A stretch of DNA of 10,397 nucleotides from CAJBLF01 sp964495825 (GTDB lineage: Bacteria > Patescibacteriota > Gracilibacteria > Absconditabacterales > Absconditicoccaceae). A model generated the notes under the pieces. The model was not told where the DNA came from and did not search any database. It worked only from the letters and a program-made list of their open reading frames with translations. Of the stretch, positions 1 to 6,954 are shown one piece after another; positions within the stretch are counted from its first letter, which is position 1, and every line of letters starts with the position of its first letter. The position numbers and the translations under genes were made by a program. The stretch covers positions 1 to 10,397 of the forward strand of contig CAZBWI010000025.1 of the NCBI GenBank assembly GCA_964495825.1, given 5' to 3'.

Positions 1-1
1 T

Positions 2-331
2 TACTATAAAAGAATCAATGTACGGTCATATAAAGATATTCTCATGAGCGCATGAGCTACAATTCACGAAACTTGTATCAAGATAAAACTGACAATTCTA
101 TTTTTGGAAATCTACTGACAATTCTACTTTGCTATAACAGAACTACATTTTTTTGATGCTCTGTTGGGCTTATTTTTTTCAGCTTTACGAATGTATTTCT
201 TTTGGAACTTTTTGTGTTTCAAATTCCACGACCACTATAGTTTCCTTGATCCAAAGATATCAAGTAGGGTATATTCTGGATTCGTTTATTTATACAGCTT
301 TATCTATGACTCGATTCCTATTTCATGGTAA
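2..331 (+). CDS. Possible 3' end of an unrecognised gene (partial)
   Basis: With TGA read as Gly, this frame is open from the window edge to a TAA at 329-331, about 109 codons with two internal TGA codons (53-55 and 116-118). The start would lie outside the window. The product is rich in Phe, Tyr and Leu and could hold one or two membrane segments, but I recognise no family. The first 35 or so residues have ordinary-looking composition; the rest is biased by T-rich DNA. With only TAA and TAG as stops in AT-rich sequence, long open frames arise by chance more easily, and the alr frame is also open across 138-419. The two possibilities compete. A 13-base direct repeat lies inside this stretch. 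No other gene is supported in 1-419. Confidence 0.3.
88..126. repeat. 13-base direct repeat, two copies
   Basis: ACTGACAATTCTA occurs at 88-100 and again at 114-126, with starts 26 bases apart. Spacing near 2.5 helical turns puts the copies on roughly opposite faces of the DNA. No third copy is visible nearby. It could be a protein-binding site or a small duplication; its role is unknown. Confidence 0.6.
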
Positions 332-376
332 GGATTCGGTGTTGTATATTAAGTGTTCTTGATTATTTTCAGCTAA

Positions 377-405
377 TTCTTACCTTATAGACTATTATTT
401 ATACT
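377..405 (+). promoter_or_regulatory. Candidate alr promoter
   Basis: A -10-like TATACT (400-405) lies 17 bases after a weak -35-like TTCTTA (377-382) and only 14 bases before the ATG at 420. If used, the 5' leader would be about 7 bases. The assignment rests on hexamer similarity in an AT-rich region, so it is weak. Confidence 0.25.
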
Positions 406-419
406 TTATCACAATATCA

Positions 420-1556
420 ATGTTCTCATTTTTGAGATCACTATTCAGTCCAAAGGTAAAGCCTATGAATATCATCCGGCTTCGTAAGAAGGTGCTGCTT
501 GACAATCTTGAATATCTTCAGTCTCTCCAGCCACAAGCATCTCTTTTTCCTGTTCTCAAATCCAATGCTTATGGTCATGGATTACAACATATTGTGAAGA
601 TATTGAAGCATGTAGATGTTCCGTATCTTGCCGTAGATAGCTATCCCGAATATGTCATCGTCAAAAAGTTTTGCAAAGCCCCTCTTCTTATCATGGGTGA
701 GACATTGCTTGAAAATTATAGGAAATTTGATTTCACTATCGCTACCTTCTGTGTCTACAATATCTGAACTATCAGACATCTGTGAAGAATGGGTAAGGAG
801 ATAAAAATCCATCTCTTCTTCAATACGTGAATGAATAGAGAATGAGTCCAAGAAGATGAATTACCAAGCGTAATCAAGGAATTGCAAAGTCATCCTAATC
901 TGATTTTGGAATGAGTGATGTCCCATTTTTTTGATGCAGATGAATTGTACGAATCGACACTTACTGATCAGATAGCACGCTTCAAACGTATGTATTACAA
1001 AGTATTGGATGCGTGATTTACTCCTACATGGAGGCATATAGGCAACAGTGCTGCGATGTTCAAAATCCATGATGATTTTTTCAATGCCTATAGGCCAGGA
1101 ATTGCACTATATGGGTACAATCCGCTCCGTTCCGATGATCCTTTGTATAAGTATGGAAATAATTTATTGCCTGTACTCTCGGTCACTTCTAGAGTCATTA
1201 GTTTGCAGACCATTTGGCCAGGGGACTGAGTGAGCTATCATCACGAATATAGATCGAGCGACAAAGAGACGGTTGCAACTGTACCGTTTGGCTATGCTGA
1301 ATGACTTTCGAGAAGCGCTTCCGGCAAAATCTTCATGAAGCATCACAAAACATTTTTCCGTCAAGCAGGACTTATCTGTATGAATCTTTCTAGTTATATC
1401 GTAGATAGTTCCGTCCATATCGGCGACGAAGTAGAAATTATCTCTGATAATCCTCGTGCCAAAAATTCTCTGCAAAGTTTAGCTGAGGCAAGTTGAACTA
1501 TTGTTTATGAGACTTTAGTCAAATTGGATAGGGGAATTAGAAGAGAAATTATATAA
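420..1556 (+). CDS. alr: Alanine racemase (PLP-dependent), UGA=Gly
   Basis: This cytoplasmic enzyme interconverts L- and D-alanine to supply D-Ala for peptidoglycan. Read with TGA as Gly it is 378 residues, a normal length, ending at tandem TAA. The PLP lysine is K47 in PVLKSNAYGHG. TGMNREG follows near residue 136, RHIGNSAAM near 204 and RPGIALYGYNP near 226. GDGVSY carries the catalytic tyrosine at about Y273, and VPFGYAEG and GLICMN follow. Nine in-frame TGA codons (765, 783, 828, 843, 912, 1014, 1227, 1302, 1494) fall largely where the family has glycine. GGN codons supply about 14 other glycines, so roughly 39% of Gly is TGA. The start is uncertain: ATG 465 has AAAGG eight bases upstream (452-456) and aligns better with the family N-terminus, giving 363 residues. 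The frame is also open back to 138. The family call is secure; the start is not. Confidence 0.95.
452..456 (+). promoter_or_regulatory. Possible ribosome binding site for alternative alr start
   Basis: AAAGG with eight bases to the in-frame ATG at 465. It is one of the few Shine-Dalgarno-like sites at good spacing in the window and would remove the first 15 residues (MFSFLRSLFSPKVKP), which have no counterpart in typical alanine racemases. Confidence 0.3.
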
Positions 1557-1660
1557 TAAATTTACGTGCTAAGTTGTAAGTGTAAGTTCTACATAAAAAA
1601 TTCTAATATTTACTACTTAGTATTTATCACTTAATATTTTAATTTTTGTACATTAGTGAA

Positions 1661-2401
1661 ATGGCTTTTTTGTATGCGCTGATAAGTGTATTTGTCGTGA
1701 GTTCTGTTTCATTGATAGGTATTGTTGCCTTATGACTTCGTGTTGTTTTGTTGAAAAAAGTAGTTTTGTTATTGGTGAGTTTCTCTGCAGGGGCATTGTT
1801 GGGTGATGTGTTTTTTCATCTTTTACCTGAAATAGTAGAGGAATGACGAATGATGTCTTCGTCATTGTGGGTATTGTGAGGAATTCTTTTTGGATTGATT
1901 ACGGAAAAAGTTATTCGCTGGAATCATTGCCATATGCCGATCACCAAGAATCATATGCATCCGTTTGCATTCATGAATTTGATCTGAGATAGTGTTCATA
2001 ATTTCATCGATGGGCTTATTATCGGTGCAAGTTACTTAGTAAGCATCCCTGTCGGTATCGCCACGACACTTGCAGTCGTTTTTCATGAAATACCTCAGGA
2101 GATCTGAGACTTTGGTGTCCTTATTCATGGAGGATTTACCAAGAAAAAAGCGTTGCTCATGAATTTTTTGATAGCTTTGACTGCTGTAGTATGAGTGATT
2201 ATTGCTTTCATTCTATATCGTTATGTCGATAGTATGGTTACTCTCCTTATGCCCTTCGCTGCTGGGACATTTATCTATATTGCGGGGTCTGATCTTATTC
2301 CTGAATTACATAAAGAAAATAAATTATCTCAGACTTTACCTCAGATCCTCTTTTTTCTTCTTGGTATCTGATTGATGGCGAGTTTGTTGCTCTTCGAATA
2401 A
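1661..2401 (+). CDS. ZIP-family divalent metal transporter, UGA=Gly
   Basis: A 246-residue polytopic membrane protein of the ZIP family, which moves Zn(II) or related divalent metals into the cytoplasm. The metal-site helices are plain: LIGDSVHNFIDGLIIGAS (about 107-124; H113, N114, D117) and VFHEIPQEIGDFGVLIHGG (about 140-158; H142, E143, E147). A His-rich loop, HCHMPITKNHMHP, sits at about 89-101 before the first metal motif. Seven TGA codons (1733, 1844, 1877, 1985, 2105, 2192, 2369) are read as Gly. Those at 1985 (G109) and 2105 (G149) fill the conserved glycines of the two GD motifs. Under the standard code the gene breaks into short fragments. It starts 104 bases after alr; no terminator is seen between them, so co-transcription is possible. 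There is no Shine-Dalgarno; TACATT lies six bases before the ATG. The transported metal cannot be told from sequence. Confidence 0.93.
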
Positions 2402-2488
2402 TTTTTCCGTCAATATATATTCTTGAAACAACATAGATATATCTTCATTCAAAAAGTTTTTGGTTGTTGATTGAAGGATGTAGTTGTT

Positions 2489-2522
2489 ATTATAGTAGAC
2501 TTATGTGAATGACGACTATAAT
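2489..2522. repeat. Imperfect 10-base inverted repeat after the ZIP gene
   Basis: ATTATAGTAG (2489-2498) and CGACTATAAT (2513-2522) are inverted copies with one mismatch around a 14-base loop. No T-run follows on either strand, so it is not an ordinary terminator. Both arms contain a -10-like TATAGT. The rest of 2402-2549 shows no gene. Confidence 0.3.
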
Positions 2523-2549
2523 CTCGATATCATAAATAGTCTCAATGCT

Positions 2550-3110
2550 TTAATGTTTTTTTTGGCTTAAAAAAACCCTTCTCATACAGAAGGGGGATGT
2601 TCATGTGATGTAGTTTCTTCTATTTTGACGTTGTTTTTTTTTCTTTCTTTTTTTTCGCCATACAATGAAGAATCCTATAACTGGACCTAGGAACAGAGTA
2701 AACCAATACATGTTCGTCATGCTTTGGTTGATGTTGTTCATTTTAATTCCCCAATTGATCTGATAGAAGAACTCCAGGCGAAGCCAGTAGGTCGTCATAT
2801 ACAGGACAGCAAAAAGTATTATATACAATCCACTTTTGCTAAAGAATCGTATGAATTCCTTTTTGGGGAAGGCCACAAATTTAGTTTTTTCATTGATCTG
2901 ACGATCAATGTATACTAATATTGTTTCGTACGGATAGGCGAGGAGATATTCCATGCCTAGAGCCGTGAATTGGAAGACAATACTTGTCCATACATCTATC
3001 CCTATCCAAAAGTGATGATAACACACGGCGATTGCATTCCATATCGTAACAAGAATACGAAAAGCCGTGAAAAACTTTCCGAAAATTTTTCCAATTTTCT
3101 TATTCTCCAT
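2550..3110 (-). CDS. Small membrane protein, unknown function; 3' end ambiguous
   Basis: No family is recognised. The clear part is 169 residues (to 2604) with about four hydrophobic stretches: near 15-35, 40-60, 92-110 and 133-150. It ends in a highly basic tail rich in Lys and Arg. The codon after the tail is TGA (2601-2603), which is Gly in this code. Translation would then run 17 more codons, through the terminator hairpin, to TAA at 2550-2552. The tail is encoded by A8 (2648-2655) and A9 (2634-2642) runs on the coding strand. A one-base slip there would give TAG at 2620-2622 or TAA at 2567-2569, the latter exactly at the terminator's T-run. The gene starts 56 bases after rsmG on the same strand, so it probably shares that transcript. 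The gene is likely real; its C-terminus is open. Confidence 0.65.
2569..2594 (-). terminator. Rho-independent terminator of the rsmG-membrane protein unit
   Basis: On the - strand a seven-base-pair stem CCCTTCT/AGAAGGG (2576-2582 with 2588-2594) around a five-base loop is followed by seven T (2575-2569). Read on the + strand there is no T-run after the hairpin, so it acts mainly on - strand transcripts. It lies upstream of the TAA (2550) that closes the membrane gene when TGA is read as Gly. Confidence 0.8.
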
Positions 3111-3166
3111 ATTTTGTTTTTTTGTATCCTTCTTATATCTTTATTTTAGAAAAAAGCAAGACTGGA

Positions 3167-3742
3167 TTAGTTCTTTTTCAATATATAGATGATTCTCGGG
3201 ATATCACTTTCGAAAAGTGTATATTCATGCTGTTTCCATAGTCTAAATCCATATTTTGGTGCTAGCTCTTTGATGGTTTTGTCTTCTTCTGGGGTATATT
3301 GTTTGTAGAGGATGAGAAGGCCTCCTTTCTTCACGAGATGATGGACCCATGGCAATAATTTATCTATATATCTGACCGCTCTGGCAGTGACGTAATCAAA
3401 CTGTTCCTTATATACTTCAGCTCTGGTCCGTATCGCTTGGACATTGGGGAGCTTTAGGTTTTTGATCATTTGATTGACAGCATCCACTTTTTTTCTGATA
3501 GAATCTATGCCTGTGCATTGGAGTTTTGGATGGCTCATGGCTATTGGCAATAACGGAAATCCTCCTCCTGTTCCGATGTCACAGAGGGTTGTTTTGGGTT
3601 TGAAATCTTGTATCTTGTTGATTTCTAGCGCATCTTGAATATGTTTGATCTTGATTCCCTCTGGGTCTCTGATGGCTGAGAGATTAGTATGTGAATTTAT
3701 CCTTATGAACTGATCTATTAACGCTTTTCGTTGTTTTTCCAT
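3167..3742 (-). CDS. rsmG: 16S rRNA m7G527 methyltransferase RsmG (GidB)
   Basis: SAM-dependent methyltransferase of the RsmG/GidB family, which makes the 7-methylguanosine at 16S rRNA G527 (E. coli numbering). The 191-residue length is close to the usual 200-210. Family signatures are NLSAIRDPEGIKIKHIQDAL (about 20-39), the SAM-binding loop CDIGTGGGFPLLP (about 54-66), the motif II aspartate in GIDSIRKK (about 78-85), NVQAIRTRAE (about 100-109), and VTARAVRYIDKLLPW (about 119-133) followed by KKGGLLILYK. All nine glycines are GGN, including the run GTGGG; no TGA is used and it stops at TAA. It heads a - strand unit with the membrane protein downstream and diverges from the gene at 3856. There is no Shine-Dalgarno before the ATG. 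Confidence 0.95.
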   Translation of the reverse strand: MEKQRKALIDQFIRINSHTNLSAIRDPEGIKIKHIQDALEINKIQDFKPKTTLCDIGTGGGFPLLPIAMSHPKLQCTGIDSIRKKVDAVNQMIKNLKLPNVQAIRTRAEVYKEQFDYVTARAVRYIDKLLPWVHHLVKKGGLLILYKQYTPEEDKTIKELAPKYGFRLWKQHEYTLFESDIPRIIYILKKN

Positions 3743-3751
3743 AGGTAGTAA

Positions 3752-3781
3752 GCTATATAAGCTAAATATTTGTCCTGTCTG
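3752..3781 (-). promoter_or_regulatory. Candidate rsmG promoter
   Basis: TATAGC (3752-3757, read on -) lies nine bases before the rsmG ATG and 18 bases after CAGACA (3776-3781), a four-of-six match to TTGACA. If used, the transcript would be leaderless or nearly so. Confidence 0.35.
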
Positions 3782-3787
3782 ATACCC

Positions 3788-3815
3788 TTGCTTTTTTTCT
3801 TAAAATCATTATAGT
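3788..3815 (+). promoter_or_regulatory. Candidate promoter for the 3856 gene
   Basis: TTGCTT (3788-3793), a 16-base spacer, then TATAGT (3810-3815). The ATG is 40 bases downstream, giving a leader of roughly 34 bases without a Shine-Dalgarno site. It overlaps back-to-back with the candidate rsmG promoter in the 113-base divergent gap. Confidence 0.4.
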
Positions 3816-3855
3816 AAGTCTTTGTATCCATAGTTTTAGTCTTTTTTGACTCCAT

Positions 3856-4833
3856 ATGGTTATAAGAAAACTGAAGCAAAAAAAAATAGTAAATGGTAGC
3901 GTTCTCTTTCGATTTATCCTATTGTGTGTTGCTATCTATTTTGTGATCAAGTTGATCACTGGTATTGCCGAAAAATTCACTCAGACGCCTCAAGAGAATA
4001 TGGTCTATACGTTAGGTGCCACTATCACTTTTTCTGGTAAAATTGTCGTGGACAATAATTTCCCTAATTATACGCATTCACTTATGACTTCTGATGGCAA
4101 AAAAATCGGTCTCAAAAGTTCGAGTATCAATCTTAATGGATATATCAATAAATACATAGAGCTTGTAGGTAGAGTCAAGAAATATTACAAGATTACTCCG
4201 GTTTTGGAGGTAGATACACTCAAGTTGCCAGATCAATGATTGATCATCAATATGAACAGATATTTTTTCGTCAATGATCTTGTCTATTTAGATTTTTCTA
4301 CTCAGCCTCAATTGAGCGCAATGAAATCAGGTAGTGATATCCAAGTTTTTTTTAATAATGAGCCGATCGTCCATATCGAACGTTTTGTTTGTAGTAAGAT
4401 TCTCAAAATGCGTGATTGTACCTATTTGATCACTAATTATATCCAGACCAATAAGGATAATTTCGAGTCGTATCGATCATATACCTTTTATAAACATAGT
4501 ACAGGATTTTGGACAACATTTGATGACCATGAATATGGTTTCATTTTTAAGGATATTTCTGATGATATGATCCTGGATATTTCCAATATGTTTAGGATAG
4601 TAAACCAACAGTTCGTCCTTGATAATAAAATGAATCTTATTCAGTTCAATTGCAAAAATGATTTCACTGAACTTCGTACTATAGACCATGAATGAACGAC
4701 GTTCACCTATCATGATCCTTATACCATTACCTTAGGACTTCAGGGAACTGACAAAAAAAAGAACCCTGCAACTTGCAGGATTACTTTTGATGTATGGAAT
4801 GAGTGGAATGTCACTGATGTACAGTTCAACTAA
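3856..4833 (+). CDS. Membrane-anchored protein with OB-like segment, unknown function, UGA=Gly
   Basis: No family is recognised. Two open frames separated only by a TGA (4237-4239), plus a third piece after TGA 4693-4695, join into one 325-residue protein ending at TAA. A basic start (MVIRKLKQKK) precedes one membrane segment at about 16-36, so the remainder is probably outside the membrane. Residues about 50-125 alternate strand-like hydrophobics (YTLGATITFSGKIVV, then IGLKS and IELVGRVKKYY) in a way that resembles an OB-like barrel. This is inference from pattern only. The middle (about 129-279) is rich in aromatic and acidic residues. The tail after G280, with DPYTITLGLQGTDKKK and three closely placed Trp/Phe residues, is reminiscent of a PKD/Ig-like strand pattern. 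It converges on greA across a 125-base gap (4834-4958) in which I see no gene or GC-rich terminator. Confidence 0.75.
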
Positions 4834-4958
4834 ATATACTGTATAATATAAATATAGTCGGAACTCTTTTGTTATCACGTATTATATACAATTATAGTCC
4901 ATACTACTGAGCATATATTATTTGCTTATCCTCGAATACGTGCTCTTACATAGTATCT

Positions 4959-5459
4959 TTATTCTACTTTCAATATTTTTACATCTTTTTTTCACGTATG
5001 GAGTCTCATCTTGGCGATATCTCCTGCTTTTTTTCCTTTTATTGCAAGCCCCATAGGTGATTCTAATGAGATTTTGATGGAATCTTTGATTACTTTGAAG
5101 TTATCGTCGAAATCCATTGTTGTCTCTCAGGTTCCTACAATATCTACAGTATAGATATCATTATCATCTGTTTGAACGGTTACTCTTGATCCATAATCCA
5201 CTATTTTTTCGGTTTTTGTCTTTTTTTCTTCTGTTATGATTTCTACGTTTTCAATCAATGTTTCTATCTCTGTGATTCTTGAATTGATGAAATCCTTGTC
5301 TTCGAGTGCTGATTTATATTCGAAGTTTTCGGAAAGATCTCCCATAGCTTTTGCTTCTCCGAGTCTTTCTAGGACTGCAGGTAGTTTTACTTTTTTGAGC
5401 TCGTTGAGTTCTTTGACTAACTGCTCATATCCTTCTTTGGTAAGATAATTTTTCTTCAT
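4959..5459 (-). CDS. greA: Transcription elongation factor GreA, UGA=Gly
   Basis: GreA enters the secondary channel of RNA polymerase and stimulates cleavage of backtracked RNA. The N-terminal coiled-coil domain (about 1-75) carries the tip motif GDLSENFEY with the acidic residues D41 and E44. The C-terminal FKBP-like domain ends with ISLESPMGLAIKGKKAGD and the final strand DVKILKVE. A standard-code reading would stop at TGA 5127-5129 and lose the last third. Read as Gly (residue 111, in VGTGE) the protein is 166 residues and ends at TAA, close to the usual 158-160. A second in-frame TGA at 4992-4994 gives the G of HTGKK. It is the last gene of the - strand block, after the HPF-like gene (94-base gap), and probably also has its own promoter. 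Confidence 0.96.
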
Positions 5460-5467
5460 AACTTTTG

Positions 5468-5473
5468 ACTATA
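5468..5473 (-). promoter_or_regulatory. -10-like box immediately before greA
   Basis: TATAGT ends eight bases before the greA ATG, followed by CAAAAGTT. RNA polymerase starts about seven bases past a -10 box, so this would give a leaderless or two-base leader mRNA. No convincing -35 is visible. The same TATAG-N-CAAAAG arrangement precedes the HPF-like gene. Confidence 0.4.
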
Positions 5474-5553
5474 AAACGATAAAATACGTATATATGAGAC
5501 GTGATAGCTGGATTAGATGACCTACGTTCTCACCTCTCTCTTAAGATGATGTG

Positions 5554-5904
5554 TTATTTCTTTGGTCTGATTGGTTTTTCTGTCTTGTCCGAAAGGTGTT
5601 TCTTGAAATGTTCGAATGCGTGATTTGGGATATCTTCTATGATTTTGAATCCGCCTTCTCCAGTGGATCGTTTGAACAATTCTCCGTCGTAGTTGAATTT
5701 GAAGTCTCCTTTTCGTTTACCGAGTTTATTTTTGCTGATGATATAGTCTATCCTAATCACTGCGGTATCTTTTTTGGAATAGATTTTTTTGAAATATGAA
5801 TCCATCTTACCCTCGAGATTTTTTTGGACAATATCCTTGACGATTTCCTGCATATTAGCTGGTACATCTATGAATTGGTAGGAAACTACTGGTGCTTTAC
5901 CCAT
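5554..5904 (-). CDS. HPF/RaiA-like ribosome-associated protein (tentative)
   Basis: A 116-residue soluble protein ending at TAA. Its predicted order of a strand (VVSYQFIDVP), a helix (MQEIVKDIVQKNLEGKMDSYFKKI), two strands (AVIRIDYIISK and DFKFNYDGELFKR) and a second helix (DIPNHAFEHFKKHLSDKTEK) matches the beta-alpha-beta-beta-beta-alpha plan of short hibernation-promoting factors. Those proteins bind the 30S subunit and silence ribosomes in resting cells. The basic C-terminal helix fits too. Sequence motifs are weak, so this is a fold-level inference. All eight glycines are GGN. It lies between the Nudix gene (86-base gap) and greA in the same direction. Alternative: an unrelated small alpha/beta protein of unknown role. 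Confidence 0.55.
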   Translation of the reverse strand: MGKAPVVSYQFIDVPANMQEIVKDIVQKNLEGKMDSYFKKIYSKKDTAVIRIDYIISKNKLGKRKGDFKFNYDGELFKRSTGEGGFKIIEDIPNHAFEHFKKHLSDKTEKPIRPKK

Positions 5905-5915
5905 GATTTCTTTTG

Positions 5916-5921
5916 GCTATA
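5916..5921 (-). promoter_or_regulatory. -10-like box immediately before the HPF-like gene
   Basis: TATAGC ends 11 bases before the ATG and is followed by CAAAAGAAATC, paralleling TATAGT-CAAAAG before greA. It predicts a leader of about four bases without a Shine-Dalgarno site. Confidence 0.35.
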
Positions 5922-5990
5922 AGATAAAACATAAAGAGAATATCGTATGTTATCCAATATATATGCAATCGGTCTAAAAATGCAATCTTA

Positions 5991-6488
5991 TTATCCGAGT
6001 TTCTTGATGAAATCCTGTTTGATATTTTGTTTTTTTTGGAATTCTTTGATCATTGCATAGCTTTTTCTAATTAATTCTCTGATGTCTTGGTAATAGATGA
6101 GTGCAAGGATTTCGTTGAGTGTGCATCGCTTGTGGATACCGATATATCCTTCAGCATTTTCTATTTTGACAGAATCTGGTGATCCGGAATATTCTATTAG
6201 AAAATAGGTGACGTCTTTGTCCATCTGTCCTTTTATGTGTTCGGTATTTCTCAGTTGTGTTGTTCCTAATTGCTGTTTTATCTTCATTTGGTTTATCGGT
6301 ATGCCAGTTTCTTCACTTACTTCTCTTATGGCAGCTTTGGTAATGTCTTCATTACTTTGAATCTTTCCCTTGGGAGCTACCCGTTCTATCTTGCCACTGC
6401 GTGCATGTCTTTTGATGAGGAGATATCTAGGTTCTCCATCTGAAGCAATATAATAAACAATTCATCAAGCGCTTTGAATAATCGCCAT
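5991..6488 (-). CDS. Nudix hydrolase, UGA=Gly
   Basis: A Nudix-superfamily enzyme of 165 residues, which would hydrolyse a nucleoside diphosphate linked to another moiety. The signature GX5EX7REUXEEXGU is perfect at 41-63: G41, E47, R55, E56, E59, E60, G62, I63. The N-terminal strand reads SAGGIVYY, where both glycines are adjacent TGA codons (6465-6467, 6462-6464); AGG followed by a hydrophobic strand is typical for this fold. A standard-code reading would begin only at the internal ATG 6287 and lose the whole catalytic motif, so the ATG at 6488 is the right start. The C-terminal helical tail (about 118-165) is basic. The substrate cannot be told; sanitising nucleotides, (di)nucleoside polyphosphates or mRNA caps are all possible for the family. 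It follows orf131 after a 59-base gap. Confidence 0.93.
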
Positions 6489-6547
6489 CTTTCTATAATA
6501 AATAATAAACTATATATGTTGAATTTTTTTGGTAATCACTAGGTGAT

Positions 6548-6943
6548 TTAGAATCAGATTTTTTTGATGATCCACTGTAGCCCTTTTGCTATGACATTTG
6601 ATTGTGGACTATTGATTTCGTCGATAAGCGTCTCCCCTGCATGTACTCTGTTTGTATTTGCTTCTCCAGGGTGTTCTTTTTGTCGTTGTTGACCATCTTT
6701 TCGTAGATATGGAGTATTGTTTTTAGAAGAAATTTCTGTGTCTGTTGTATTTGTTGTCGGTTCTTTCTTTTCTCCTTCGATTTGTGTAAGTAATTCTTCT
6801 GCTTTTTTCTTATCTTCCTCTGTTTCGTTTTTTCCTATTTCATCTTTGTTTATTTGGGTAATAATTTTATTGTAATCAGTTTTTTCTACTGATCATCATC
6901 TAGCATCAGTTTCCAAAGTTTGCTTTTCTATTTTATTTCCCAT
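6548..6943 (-). CDS. Hypothetical charged, probably disordered protein (131 aa), UGA=Gly
   Basis: No family is recognised. The ATG lies 11 bases after the hrcA stop, so it is almost certainly co-transcribed with hrcA. Two adjacent TGA codons (6896-6898, 6893-6895) and one near the end (6554-6556) are read as Gly, so a standard-code reading misses the gene. The sequence is dominated by Glu, Lys, Gln, Asn and Thr, with low-complexity stretches such as EETEEDKKKAEELL-type charge runs and TTNTTDTE, suggesting disorder. The end, IAKGLQWIIKKIGF, could form a short amphipathic membrane- or partner-binding helix. In many bacteria grpE occupies this slot; the product is acidic and helical in places like a GrpE N-terminus but lacks the conserved GrpE domain, so I do not call it GrpE. 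Confidence 0.7.
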
Positions 6944-6954
6944 AAGTCTTGGTG

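Noticed and set aside
582..1475. Several open frames on the opposite strand of alr (582-851, 861-1070, 1164-1475)
   Set aside because: They are shadows of alr, which has motif support along its whole length once TGA is read as Gly.
420..1556. alr as a decayed pseudogene with nine nonsense codons
   Set aside because: All interruptions are TGA, none are TAA or TAG or frameshifts, and they sit at conserved glycines; neighbouring genes show the same pattern.
4876..4942. Inverted repeat CACGTATT / AATACGTG between the 3856 gene and greA, considered as a shared terminator
   Set aside because: The arms are 51 bases apart, are AT-rich and have no T-run; an eight-base match of this kind is not rare in AT-rich sequence.
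5964..5989. Two nearby copies of TGCAATC upstream of the HPF-like gene
   Set aside because: Too short to distinguish from chance, with no further copies noticed.
6534..6548. Hairpin AATCAC-TAG-GTGATT at the end of orf131, considered as a terminator
   Set aside because: On the - strand it is followed by A-rich rather than T-rich sequence, and the stem is short and AT-rich.
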